Below the pieces are notes generated by a model, which worked only from the letters and a program-made list of their open reading frames with translations, did no database searches and was not told where the DNA came from. DNA of 64,000 nt from Bryobacteraceae bacterium (lineage in GTDB: Bacteria; Acidobacteriota; Terriglobia; Bryobacterales; Bryobacteraceae): contig JANWVY010000009.1 in assembly GCA_025056455.1 (NCBI GenBank), positions 62,001 through 126,000 on the forward strand. The letters run 5' to 3'. Shown in pieces: positions 42,333 to 50,779 of this stretch. Every line of letters starts with the position of its first letter. Within the stretch, counting starts at the first letter, position 1. The translations under genes were made by a program, and so were the position numbers.

Positions 42333-43610
42333 ATGCAGGAAAAACTCAATATCGCCGTATTCGTTGACTACGACAACATCGAAATCGGCGTAAAATCGAC
42401 TCTGCGCCGCGATTTTGACGTCTCGCTTGCGCTCGACGCCCTCAAAGAACGCGGTGACATTGTCGCGAAATTCGCCTACGCCAACTGGAGCCGACAGGAT
42501 CTCGCCACCCGTCAGATGGCGGAAAACGCCGTGCAAATGGTGCAGCGCAATCCTTCCCCTCGCGGAGACAAAAACGGCGCGGACATCAACCTGGCTTTAG
42601 ACGCCTTGGAGATGGCTTTCACTCACCCCCACGTCAACGCCTTTGCCATCATTAGCGGCGACAGCGACTTCATTCCGCTCGTCAACAAACTGCGAGAATT
42701 TGGCAAACGCATTTTTATTGTGGGCGGCAAAGCTTTTACGAGCACCATCCTGCAGCAGAATTGCCACGAATTCATCAGCTACGAATCGCTGCTTGATGCG
42801 CGGGGCGAAAAAGTTTCTGTCGTCGAGCGGCGTGATGATCGTAACGACAAGGGAGCCAAGCGAGAGGACCGCTTCCTCCGCAACCGCCCGGCGCCGCTTG
42901 AACTCGCGCAAGCCATGCCGCTGGTAGAGCGCGCCCTCCAGGTTCTCGAGCGCCGCGAAGTGAAAGCGCAGCTGGGCCTGCTCAAATCGACCATGCTTCA
43001 GCTGGATCCTGCCTTTAGCGAGAAAGCGTATGGCGCTAATAGCTTCTCGGAGTTTGTCGAAAAATTGAAGAAGGCCGGTTTGATCGAAACCCGGGGCCAC
43101 GGCGGGCACTATACAATCGAGCGCAAAGGGGCAGCGCAAGGCCCCATGCCCAAGCCCGAGGACGCTTTGCCTACGCTGCGCGAACTGCTCGAAAACCACC
43201 GTCTCGAACTCGAAGATGGCAGACCAGCCGAGGAGCTGGCGCAGTGGATGGCGGCCGAATTTCCCCAGTTCGATATCAAAACCTACGGCTTCCAAGAGTT
43301 CGGCGAGTTCCTCACCTTTGCGCAAGACAGCTTTGTCGTGCGCCTAGAGCGGGACCAAGAAAAAGGCACGACGGTGTTCCTTGGCGCGGAGTTCTATCCA
43401 CCCGCCTTGCCGCCTCCGCCCGAACCTGACGCCCTCGAAGAAGAGGAGGACGGGCCTCAGCCTTACGTCGAAGGGCAGCCCACCATGATGGACCCGAATC
43501 CACAGCCGCCAAAACCTGCGACTGCGAAAAAGCGCGCCCCCCGCAAGGCGCAGGCTGCCGAGGCAACGAAAACTCCCCGCAAAACGGTCGCCCGTCGCAA
43601 AAAAGCATGA
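42333..43610 (+). CDS. NYN-domain RNase-like protein with two OST-HTH/LOTUS domains
   Basis: A 425-residue protein. Residues 5-160 are a NYN (PIN-like) domain with the acidic site VDYDNIE (Asp 12, Asp 14), NGADINLALDALEMA and ISGDSDFIPLVNKL. Residues about 195-265 form a first OST-HTH/LOTUS domain (LGLLKSTMLQLDPAFSEKAY, FVEKLKKAGLIE) and about 285-350 a second (LRELLENHRLELEDGRPAEE, YGFQEFGEFLTF). The end is proline-rich, then very basic (KKRAPRKAQAAEATKTPRK). NYN proteins are predicted RNA-cleaving enzymes and LOTUS domains bind RNA, so RNA turnover is the likely role. Confidence 0.9.
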   Translation: MQEKLNIAVFVDYDNIEIGVKSTLRRDFDVSLALDALKERGDIVAKFAYANWSRQDLATRQMAENAVQMVQRNPSPRGDKNGADINLALDALEMAFTHPHVNAFAIISGDSDFIPLVNKLREFGKRIFIVGGKAFTSTILQQNCHEFISYESLLDARGEKVSVVERRDDRNDKGAKREDRFLRNRPAPLELAQAMPLVERALQVLERREVKAQLGLLKSTMLQLDPAFSEKAYGANSFSEFVEKLKKAGLIETRGHGGHYTIERKGAAQGPMPKPEDALPTLRELLENHRLELEDGRPAEELAQWMAAEFPQFDIKTYGFQEFGEFLTFAQDSFVVRLERDQEKGTTVFLGAEFYPPALPPPPEPDALEEEEDGPQPYVEGQPTMMDPNPQPPKPATAKKRAPRKAQAAEATKTPRKTVARRKKA

Positions 43611-43664
43611 AACGCGCGAATTTGAGCTGCCGTTTTTTGCCCTCCTGACCTTGCCGAAACGTCT

Positions 43665-44066
43665 ATGCTTGAACGCATTTATCCTGAAACAACTCCCAAG
43701 CCGCGCGGCCCGTATTCGCCAGCTGTCCGGGCCGGAGACTTCATCTTTGTCTCCGGTCAAGGGCCCGTCGACCCCGACACCAACGAGTTTTCCTATGGCG
43801 ATATCCGTCACGAAACGCGCGTTACTCTGCGTAACATCCAGCGCATTTTGGAGTCAGCCGGAGCCTCTCTGGCCGATGTTGTCAAATGCTCCGTGTTTTT
43901 GCGGGATGGGCGCGACTTCAGCGAGATGAACGCCGTCTACCAGGAGTTCTTCGGCGAGGCCAAACCCGCTAGAACCACCGTGGAGGCGAAATTTGCCGAC
44001 CCCCAAATGAAGATCGAAATCGACTGCATCGCCTACCGGCCCCGGAACTCATCTTCGAGCCATTGA
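43665..44066 (+). CDS. RidA-family enamine/imine deaminase
   Basis: A 133-residue trimeric enzyme that hydrolyses reactive enamines released by PLP enzymes. Visible marks are PKPRGPYSPAVRAGDFIFVS near the N-terminus, SGQGPVDPDTNE, ETRVTLRNIQRILESAGASL, CSVFLRDGRDFSEMNAVYQE and the C-terminal EIDCIAYRP; PARTTVEA carries the conserved arginine that holds the substrate carboxylate. It is 54 bases downstream of the NYN gene. Confidence 0.93.
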   Translation: MLERIYPETTPKPRGPYSPAVRAGDFIFVSGQGPVDPDTNEFSYGDIRHETRVTLRNIQRILESAGASLADVVKCSVFLRDGRDFSEMNAVYQEFFGEAKPARTTVEAKFADPQMKIEIDCIAYRPRNSSSSH

Positions 44067-44130
44067 GGGAATCCCCGTCACTCCGGCAGTGAGCCCCCCA
44101 CGACATCGAGGCGGCTCAAAGACGATTCGC

Positions 44131-44136
44131 TATAAT
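44131..44136 (+). promoter_or_regulatory. TATAAT -10 box before the MBOAT operon
   Basis: A perfect TATAAT 40 bases before the MBOAT ATG. No good -35 is seen at 16-18 bases. If used, it would start one transcript for the five genes from 44177 to 49539. Confidence 0.4.
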
Positions 44137-44176
44137 CAGGAAGCTTGCCGTTCATCACACCGGGGCTAGCGTCGCG

Positions 44177-45583
44177 ATGTTGCTTTCTTCCTCGGCCTAC
44201 TTTGTTTTCCTCGTCTTCATTTTCCTTCTCTACTGGCCGCTTTCTCGCCAGCGGGCCCTTGCCCTGGGTGTCATCCTCTTTGCGAATTACTTTTTCTACG
44301 CGAAATGGGATGTCTTTTATCTGTTCCTCATTCCGGCCGCCTCGACGTTAGACTTTCTTTTTGGCTACGGCATCGGGCTAGCCAAAGCGCGCTGGCAGCG
44401 CAGAGTTTTCTTGGGACTAAGCCTCGCGCTGAATCTTGGCCTGCTGGCGTCGCTCAAATACATGCCCTTCATCCTCGAAAACTATGCCTACTTCGCCGGC
44501 GTGAAACAACCCGCCTGGCAGTGGAGCTTTCCGCTGGGGATCTCATTCTATTGCTTTCAGGCGCTCACCTACACCATCGACATCTACCGCCGGGACGCTC
44601 AGCCGGCCAAAAGCTACCTGGCCTACCTGGCCGCCGTCAGTTTTTTTCCCACCACGCTTGCCGGACCGATCACCCGCGTAGCAGCGCTCTTGCCGCAGCT
44701 CGAAAAGCGCACCATGATAAGCGCTGAGGATGGCGGAAGGGCGCTCTTCCGCATCGGGCTCGGATTGATGAAAAAACTCCTCGTGGCCGATTATCTCGCC
44801 GCCAATTTGGTCAACCGCGTCTTCGATTTCCCCAATCTCTATTCGGCGACCGAAGTGCTGGTGGGTGTTTATGCCTATGCCTTTCAGTTGTATTTTGACT
44901 TTTCTGGTTACACGGATATCGCGATCGGGTCTGCCTTATTGCTGGGCCTGAAACTTCCAGAGAATTTCAGAATGCCGTATGCAGCGGAAAATATCGCCGA
45001 GTTCTGGAGGCGCTGGCATATTAGCTTATCGAACTGGCTGCGGGATTATCTCTACTTTTCTCTGCCTGGGCTGCGCTCGCCCAAGAAGGTGTTTCTCTAT
45101 TTGAACCTGATCCTCACCATGGTGATCGGGGGCTTGTGGCACGGACCCAACTGGACGTTCGTGATTTGGGGCTTGCTTCATGGTTGCGCCCTCGCTGTGG
45201 TGCGCTACGGACAGCATATACGGGGCCCGGCGAAACCGAACCCGGCTTGGTGGGCTCGCGCCGGGCGAATCTTTGTGACCTTTCATTTTGTTTGCTTTAG
45301 CTGGATCTTTTTCCGCGCCTCGAGCCTTTCCAACGCCTTGGAGGTGCTTAGCAGGCTGTCTTCAGCTACTCTCGCCTTCGCCAATCTCACAGGGCCTATT
45401 GTGATCATCTTGCTGTTGGCGATGCTCGGTCATTACACGCCCGAGAGGTGGTTTCGACGCCTCGACCAGCTCTTTGTGCGTTCGCCCTTTTTCGTCCAAG
45501 CGGCTGCCATGGCACTGCTGCTTTTAGCTATCCACTACGTGGCCACCAAGGACGTGGCGCCTTTTATCTACACCAAGTTCTGA
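44177..45583 (+). CDS. MBOAT O-acyltransferase (AlgI/DltB-like)
   Basis: A 468-residue membrane protein with about ten hydrophobic segments. It carries the MBOAT hallmarks: FPLGISFYCFQALTYTIDIY, FFPTTLAGPITR, FQLYFDFSGYTDIAIGSALL, NIAEFWRRWHISLSNWLRDY and the catalytic histidine 322 in GGLWHGPNW, with a second histidine in WGLLHG. AlgI and DltB relatives move acyl groups across the membrane to an outside hydroxyl, taking them from a carrier. Here the gene is followed without gaps by two SGNH proteins, an acyl carrier protein and a KAS III-like protein, so this MBOAT probably takes its acyl group from that carrier. Confidence 0.94.
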   Translation: MLLSSSAYFVFLVFIFLLYWPLSRQRALALGVILFANYFFYAKWDVFYLFLIPAASTLDFLFGYGIGLAKARWQRRVFLGLSLALNLGLLASLKYMPFILENYAYFAGVKQPAWQWSFPLGISFYCFQALTYTIDIYRRDAQPAKSYLAYLAAVSFFPTTLAGPITRVAALLPQLEKRTMISAEDGGRALFRIGLGLMKKLLVADYLAANLVNRVFDFPNLYSATEVLVGVYAYAFQLYFDFSGYTDIAIGSALLLGLKLPENFRMPYAAENIAEFWRRWHISLSNWLRDYLYFSLPGLRSPKKVFLYLNLILTMVIGGLWHGPNWTFVIWGLLHGCALAVVRYGQHIRGPAKPNPAWWARAGRIFVTFHFVCFSWIFFRASSLSNALEVLSRLSSATLAFANLTGPIVIILLLAMLGHYTPERWFRRLDQLFVRSPFFVQAAAMALLLLAIHYVATKDVAPFIYTKF

Positions 45584-45586
45584 CTC

Positions 45587-46969
45587 ATGCTCTGGCCGGC
45601 CAAATCGCTTTTGACGTTGATCACCTTTTGCGGCCTCTTGCTGCTCACGCACTTAGTGCCTGCGCTGAAAGATTACCGGCTGATGGATTGGCGCACCGTC
45701 CCCTCCCTCCTCGATTTTGTCAGCCGTACCCGCTCCGCAAACCCCGAGAGCGACGAGCAGCTACGCCTGCGTCCCGACACGGATGCGCTGCGGCAATCCA
45801 AGTACCCCATCGAAGACGACCATCACGATCTGGACCGCTTCTATCAATCGCTCCACCGAGTGGAGGGCGGGGAAGGTGTCGTGCGGATTCTTCACTATGG
45901 GGATTCGCCGACCACGGCCGACATGATTACCGGCGATGTGCGTGCCCTCTTGCAAAAACGTTTTGGTGACGCCGGACATGGTTTCTTTTTAATCGCCAAG
46001 CCCTGGGCCTGGTACTCCCACCACGGTTTGGAGATTCACGGCGATGGCTGGTTTATTGATCCCGTCAACCAGAGCTCGGTTAAGGACGGCTTGTTCGGAT
46101 TGGGTGGCGTGAGCTTTCGCGGCGCAGCTGGTTCGACGGCGACGATTGTATTAAAAGGCGGCGGACACCACGTTTTAGAGGTGGCCTATTTGCGGCAACC
46201 GGGCGGCGGTCAGTTTCGCGTCGAAGCCGGTGGTGTGCCGTTGGGATGGGTAAATACGAATTCCTCCGAGCTCGGCTCGGGGTTTAAGGAATTTCAGGTC
46301 GACCCAGCCCATCGCGAGTTCACCATCCGCACCCTGGGTGGCCCGGTGCGAATTTTTGGCGCCCGGTTAGAAAGGAAAGTCCCAGGCGTCGTGTATAACA
46401 GCCTTGGCGTGAACGGCGCCTATGTCTCTGTGCTCGCCCGGCTGATGTCAGAAACACACTGGACAGAGCAGCTACGACACTACCGCCCCGATCTGGTCAT
46501 CATCAATTACGGAACCAACGAGAGCGCCTATCCCCAATTCGTCGATACAGCTTCAGCGAAAGAACTTAGGGAAGTGGTGCGGCGGCTGCGCGTGGCCGTA
46601 CCCGGGGCTTCGATTTTGTTGATGAGCCCGATGGACCGCGGTCAGCGAATGGCTGGCGGGGAAATCGGCACGGTGCCCACAATCCCCCGTCTCGTTGCGA
46701 TTCAGCAACGGGTGGCACATGAAACGGGCAGCGCCTTCTTCAACACCTTCGCCGCCATGGGAGGCGTCGGGACGATGGGTCGCTGGTATGAAGCCGAACC
46801 GCGGTTAGTCGGCGCGGATTTCATGCACCCCATGCCTGCCGGCGCCAAGATCGTGGGCGGCCTTCTCTATCAAGCTCTCATGGATGGCTATGTTAAGTAC
46901 AAACTGCGCTTGATCCAGTCTCAGCGTCTGGCCCTGAACTCCTCCCGGCCTGGCCCAGGTGGTCAATAA
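45587..46969 (+). CDS. SGNH-hydrolase-like protein 1 (DltD/AlgX-like role)
   Basis: A 460-residue protein with an N-terminal membrane segment (SLLTLITFCGLLLLTHLV), so the catalytic part is probably periplasmic. SGNH marks are HYGDSPTTADM (Ser 107), INYGTNES (Asn 311) and DFMHP (Asp 411, His 414). Between the first and third blocks sits a beta-rich insert of roughly 150 residues (FRGAAGSTATIVLKGGGHHV, YLRQPGGGQFRVEAGG) resembling a carbohydrate-binding module. It starts 3 bases after the MBOAT stop. In alginate and D-alanine systems a protein of this type takes the acyl group from the MBOAT side to the polymer. Confidence 0.85.
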   Translation: MLWPAKSLLTLITFCGLLLLTHLVPALKDYRLMDWRTVPSLLDFVSRTRSANPESDEQLRLRPDTDALRQSKYPIEDDHHDLDRFYQSLHRVEGGEGVVRILHYGDSPTTADMITGDVRALLQKRFGDAGHGFFLIAKPWAWYSHHGLEIHGDGWFIDPVNQSSVKDGLFGLGGVSFRGAAGSTATIVLKGGGHHVLEVAYLRQPGGGQFRVEAGGVPLGWVNTNSSELGSGFKEFQVDPAHREFTIRTLGGPVRIFGARLERKVPGVVYNSLGVNGAYVSVLARLMSETHWTEQLRHYRPDLVIINYGTNESAYPQFVDTASAKELREVVRRLRVAVPGASILLMSPMDRGQRMAGGEIGTVPTIPRLVAIQQRVAHETGSAFFNTFAAMGGVGTMGRWYEAEPRLVGADFMHPMPAGAKIVGGLLYQALMDGYVKYKLRLIQSQRLALNSSRPGPGGQ

Positions 46970-48394
46970 ATGCGAGCCGTGACCCGTTTCAACCCTCTGC
47001 TGGTCTGGGTTCTCGTCCCCAGTTTGTTCCTCGATCCGGTCTTGCCAGCTGGTAAAAGCGCCACAGCGAAAAGAACTGCGACCGAAACCAGGAAAGCGAG
47101 AAAAACACCGGCCAAGATCCTTCCCCCCAAACCGGCTACTTCTTCCGCGCGAAGCCTCTCCCGCAACAGGGCGGCGTCTGCCCCCGCTTTCAGCCCGCGG
47201 CCGGTCTTGAGCGTTGAAGAAGCGCTTGAAATTGCGCGGCAGACTCCCCTGGAGAACGTTGCTGCCCTTGTCCCGTTCTTCGAACAGCTCTACCGGCACC
47301 AAAACGGCAGCGGAGACCATCGGCTCCACATTCTTCACTACGGCGACTCACACACCGCAGCCGACGAGTGGACCGGATTTCTCAGAGCTCTCTTTCAAAA
47401 CCGCTTTGGCGATGGCGGGGCTGGGTGGACGCACGCGGGCAAGCCTTGGAGCTCATTTCGACGCCTTGACGTCAGCAGTGACGCCACTCCGGGCTGGCGG
47501 GCTGAGGGTCTTTTGGGCCGCCCCAGCGACGGGTGGAACGGGCTGGCCGGGGTTAGCATTACCACGCAAAAACCTGGCGAATCGGTCCTTCTTGAAGCTT
47601 CATGTGACTGGCTGGAAGTTTTTTATCTCCGCCAGCCAGGAGGAGGGTCCCTGAACTTTTACGATAACGGGGTGCTGGTAGACCGCATCGACACCCAGGG
47701 AGAACGCGGCGCGGGGTTTTATCGTTACGCGCCGGTCCCGGGTCCTCATCATTTCCGGCTGGAAACGGTGGATGCCGCACCCGTGCGCCTGTTTGGCTGG
47801 GCCGCCGAACAAGGGCATGGCGTCACCTACGAAATGCTCGGCATCAACGGGGCGCAGGCCTCGATTGTGTTTCAGTGGGAAGAGCCCTTGCTGGCCGAGC
47901 ACATCGCCCGGCGGAATCCGGCTCTCCTTGTTTTCGCCTACGGAACCAATGAGGCCAGCAACTTCGATTGGAATCGCGAAAACTATCGCCATATGTTCGC
48001 CTCCCTCATCCAGCGCTTCCGCCGCATGGCGCCCACAGCCTCGATCTTGGTCATTGGGCCGCCGGATCGCAGCGTGCGATGGCGGGGCGGTTGGCGAACC
48101 TTCGACGCCGTTGATCGCATCGTCGAGGCGCAGCGCGAGGCTGCACTCGGCACGGGTTGTGCTTTTTGGGATTTACGGGCGAAAATGGGCGGGAAGGGCT
48201 CCATGCCTCGCTGGGTTTCGGCTGGTTTGGCGCAACGTGACTACGTGCATTTTACGGCCGCCGGCTACCGCCTGATCGGCGGAGCAATTTTCGAGGACCT
48301 CATGAATCACTACGCAACCTTCGTGAAGGTGCGCTCGCAGTGGATGGGACAGGACTTCGACAAACGCAATGGACAAAAGAGCGACAATCCTTGA
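46970..48394 (+). CDS. SGNH-hydrolase-like protein 2, paralogue of the preceding gene
   Basis: A 474-residue protein that begins directly after the stop of the first SGNH gene (TAAATG). A signal or anchor segment (LLVWVLVPSLFLDPVLPAG) is followed by a Lys/Ala/Thr-rich linker (about residues 28-75). Active-site blocks are HYGDSHTAADEW (Ser 127), AYGTNEAS (Asn 327) and DYVHF (Asp 424, His 427). The same beta insert occurs (FYLRQPGGGSLNFYDNG). Shared stretches with protein 1 (HYGDS, RFGDAG/RFGDGG, YLRQPGGG, SxLGVNGA/EMLGINGA) show an ancient tandem duplication. Its last 26 bases overlap the carrier-protein gene. Confidence 0.85.
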   Translation: MRAVTRFNPLLVWVLVPSLFLDPVLPAGKSATAKRTATETRKARKTPAKILPPKPATSSARSLSRNRAASAPAFSPRPVLSVEEALEIARQTPLENVAALVPFFEQLYRHQNGSGDHRLHILHYGDSHTAADEWTGFLRALFQNRFGDGGAGWTHAGKPWSSFRRLDVSSDATPGWRAEGLLGRPSDGWNGLAGVSITTQKPGESVLLEASCDWLEVFYLRQPGGGSLNFYDNGVLVDRIDTQGERGAGFYRYAPVPGPHHFRLETVDAAPVRLFGWAAEQGHGVTYEMLGINGAQASIVFQWEEPLLAEHIARRNPALLVFAYGTNEASNFDWNRENYRHMFASLIQRFRRMAPTASILVIGPPDRSVRWRGGWRTFDAVDRIVEAQREAALGTGCAFWDLRAKMGGKGSMPRWVSAGLAQRDYVHFTAAGYRLIGGAIFEDLMNHYATFVKVRSQWMGQDFDKRNGQKSDNP

Positions 48395-48602
48395 AATCCT
48401 TCGAAAGGTGTCGAACAAGGATTTGAATCCAGCCCCGGAGGAATCTTTATTCGACTCTGGCTTACTGGACTCCTTTGCTCTGCCTGAGATGGTCAGCGCA
48501 CTCGAGCAGGCTTTCGGCATCACCATTCCGGACTCTGACTTAAACCCCCGGAAATTTGACTCCATTGAGCGCATCGAGCAATATCTCGAGAGCCGGAACT
48601 AA
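48369..48602 (+). CDS. acyl carrier protein (DltC/ACP-like)
   Basis: A 77-residue four-helix carrier protein. The phosphopantetheine site is FDSGLLDSFALPEM with Ser 35 in the LDS context. Acidic helix II and the C-terminal DSIERIEQYLE are as in ACPs. The D-S-F rather than D-S-L sequence differs from the fatty-acid ACP and recalls carriers dedicated to side pathways. Its start overlaps the second SGNH gene and its stop is 4 bases before the KAS III-like gene, so it is translated as part of this cassette. Confidence 0.9.
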   Translation: MDKRATILEILRKVSNKDLNPAPEESLFDSGLLDSFALPEMVSALEQAFGITIPDSDLNPRKFDSIERIEQYLESRN

Positions 48603-48606
48603 GACC

Positions 48607-49539
48607 GTGGCTTGGATTTGCGGATTTGGGGCGGCCTTGCCCTCGCGCCTGGTAAGCAACGCCGAGATCAGTGCGCTCATTGGCAAAACCCCAGAGTGGA
48701 TTCAAAGCGTTTCCGGAATCCAGCACCGCCGCTGGGTGGCGTCTGGCGAAACGCTCCTCGAGCTTGCCGTGCGAGCGGCTGAGGATTGTTTATCGAAAAC
48801 CGCCGTTTCCGCCTCCGAGATTGGTCTCATTCTCGTCGCCAGCGCAAGCGCTCCGCGCCGTTTCCCCGGTCCAGCCGCCGTTGTGGCAGCTCAGCTCGGC
48901 CTTCAGGAGATTCCGGCTATCGACCTGCCTATCGCAAGTGCGGGAGCTTTGTTTGGCATGGCACTGGCAAACGAACTGGCGCCGCGCTTCGGTCCGACTC
49001 TCGTGGTAGCGTCCGAGGTTCTTTCCCCGTTCGTCGTCGCCGAGCCTATCGAGGCCGGCGTTGCCATGCTGTTTGGAGACGGCGCTGGCGCTTGTCTGAT
49101 TCATCCTACAAGCGGCCTCTTCAAGATTTGCCAGGTGCAACTGGCCTCCGACGGGTCCTTCGCCGAGGATTTACGCCTGGAATTTCAAGGTCCCATCCAG
49201 ATGAATGGGCGCGCCGTCATTCTGCAAGCCTCCCGGAAAATCCCCCGAGCCATTCAACAAGTTCTTGATCGCCAGGCCATTCCAGCAAGCCAAGTGGACC
49301 GCTTTCTCCTTCACCAGGCCAATCAGAACTTGCTAGACCGAGTGGCTGATGTCCTGACGCTACCGCGAGAAAAGTTTTTCTCGAATATCGCGCACTACGG
49401 CAACACCTCCTCCGCTTCGGTGCTCATCGCGGCAGCGGAGTCCTTCCAACAACAGCCGCCTCCATCTGGCGCCTACGTCTGCTTTGCTGCCTTTGGCGCC
49501 GGTTTTCACTGGGGCGCAATGCTCTGCCAGGCGGGTTGA
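48607..49539 (+). CDS. KAS III (FabH)-like protein with Cys-to-Ser at the active site
   Basis: A 310-residue thiolase-fold protein, starting at GTG 48607 so that it begins AWICGFGAALPSRLVSN as in FabH. His 236 (FLLHQANQN) and Asn 266 (HYGNTSSAS) of the Cys-His-Asn triad are present. The nucleophile position is serine 111 in IASAGALFGM, where FabH has ACSG. FabH-like proteins with Ser at this site are known in polyketide starter selection (for example DpsC), where they bind acyl-CoA and transfer the acyl group rather than condense in the usual way. In this operon it could load the adjacent carrier protein. The Cys-lacking reading is clear; the role is inferred. Confidence 0.87.
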   Translation: MAWICGFGAALPSRLVSNAEISALIGKTPEWIQSVSGIQHRRWVASGETLLELAVRAAEDCLSKTAVSASEIGLILVASASAPRRFPGPAAVVAAQLGLQEIPAIDLPIASAGALFGMALANELAPRFGPTLVVASEVLSPFVVAEPIEAGVAMLFGDGAGACLIHPTSGLFKICQVQLASDGSFAEDLRLEFQGPIQMNGRAVILQASRKIPRAIQQVLDRQAIPASQVDRFLLHQANQNLLDRVADVLTLPREKFFSNIAHYGNTSSASVLIAAAESFQQQPPPSGAYVCFAAFGAGFHWGAMLCQAG

Positions 49540-49605
49540 AACAAGGGCTTGCGGCTGGCCTCGGTCTGCTTGCCCGTTCCTAGCTCGGACAAAGCACTCG
49601 GCTCT

Positions 49606-49623
49606 CCCCCCGCATTTGGGGGG
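49606..49623. terminator. GC-only hairpin downstream of the acylation operon
   Basis: CCCCCC-GCATTT-GGGGGG forms a perfect six-pair stem 67 bases after the KAS III-like stop. It is not followed by a T-run, so it may be a pause or RNA-end-protecting element rather than a classical terminator. Confidence 0.45.
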
Positions 49624-49696
49624 TGGACCTTAGGTTGTCCTTGGGAACATGTAATCGATAGATCTTAAAGTGCATTACCTAGGTACCATCTTTTCA

Positions 49697-49724
49697 TTGC
49701 ACAATGAGAAATTCGTGCTATACT
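49697..49724 (+). promoter_or_regulatory. promoter of the PEP-CTERM gene
   Basis: -10 TATACT (49719-49724) is preceded by TGC, an extended -10; a weak -35 TTGCAC lies 16 bases further up. The predicted leader is about 85 bases, with GGAGG nine bases before the ATG at 49816. I looked for the sigma-54-type element reported before some PEP-CTERM genes and did not find it. Confidence 0.5.
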
Positions 49725-49815
49725 TCCCGTAGTTGGACCGGCAATCTTGGTGTGTAGTTGGGTCCGGAAGCGAGAAAAAAGTAATAGAACTCAGAGAGTT
49801 CGGAGGACACTATCG

Positions 49816-50673
49816 ATGTTTCTGATCCCAGGAGGTCGTGGCGGGAAGAGATCTCTCCTCGCTGCTCTTGGTGGTTTGCTCTTTGCCTCCAGCGCGCCAG
49901 CGGCGGTGGTGGGCCAGTTTGTGGGCAATAATCCATCCAACATCTGGGCCAGCTCCGGTAACTTTAGTTCCATCTACGCAGCTGCCTTGGCCACCGGGGG
50001 ACACACCATCGAATCTCCCGAGAACATCACCTCCTCCAATCTCGCCAACAATACGCACTTCATCATCTCGAACCCCCTCACGGGGGTGCCCGACCTGAAC
50101 GCGTTGATCAATTGGGTGAAGGCCGGGGGCATTCTGATGATGTTTGTTGATCACGAATCGCCTTCCTCGATCGGCATTATCAACAACATTTTGAATGCAT
50201 TCGGCGCCGGCCTGTCGGGAAGCCCTCTCCAGGTCAGTACGTCGCAGTTGCTGGATCCGAGCATGACCTATCGCCTGACGGCAAGCGCCCTGGCGGGCTC
50301 CGATCCCGCCGTGGGCAGTTTGGCAGGGGCGGCGGTTTCGATGTTTAATCCTTTTGGGGTCAGCGGCGGGAATGCCTTAGCCATTAATTTGCTGGGCAAC
50401 GCGCTCAGAGTCGACCACTTTCAGCTTGGGAAAGTTTACGTGTTCGGCGACAATTTCGCCTCCAACGCCAATCTGAGCAACTGGTTCATGGGCTCTGGAA
50501 TGACCAACCAGCAATTCTTCTTGAATCTGCTCGCCCAAAGTCTAAGTGGAGGCGGAGGTGGAGGCAGTGGTGCCGGAGGCTTTGATGCGCCGGAACCAGC
50601 AAGCTTGGGTTTAGTCGCGCTCGGGCTTGGATGGGTCGCCTGGAGCATCCGCCGGCGCCGAGACCGCGCCTAA
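49816..50673 (+). CDS. PEP-CTERM sorted exoprotein
   Basis: A 285-residue secreted protein. The signal peptide (KRSLLAALGGLLFASSAPAA) leads into a region that resembles a glutamine-amidotransferase-like alpha/beta fold (TGGHTIESPENITSSNLANN, LINWVKAGGILMMFVDHES, LGKVYVFGDNF) but without an obvious catalytic triad. A Gly-rich linker is followed by the PEP-CTERM tripartite tail: APEPASLG, a hydrophobic helix (LGLVALGLGWVAWSI) and RRRRDRA. Such tails are cut by an exosortase, whose gene is not in this window. The start is the ATG at 49816; the longer open frame lacks a signal peptide at its end. Confidence 0.88.
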   Translation: MFLIPGGRGGKRSLLAALGGLLFASSAPAAVVGQFVGNNPSNIWASSGNFSSIYAAALATGGHTIESPENITSSNLANNTHFIISNPLTGVPDLNALINWVKAGGILMMFVDHESPSSIGIINNILNAFGAGLSGSPLQVSTSQLLDPSMTYRLTASALAGSDPAVGSLAGAAVSMFNPFGVSGGNALAINLLGNALRVDHFQLGKVYVFGDNFASNANLSNWFMGSGMTNQQFFLNLLAQSLSGGGGGGSGAGGFDAPEPASLGLVALGLGWVAWSIRRRRDRA

Positions 50674-50779
50674 ACCGGAAAATCGCCCTCAAAGCGCTGC
50701 AGGGCAGGCCCGCCCAAAACGCTGTATCTTCCCACTTCAATTTGGTGTTTGGCGCTGTGAGAGCGACGCCTCCTCTTAT

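Noticed and set aside
44177-46969. A plain alginate acetylation locus (algI/algJ)
   Set aside because: No other alginate genes are present and the adjacent carrier and KAS III-like genes do not belong to that system.
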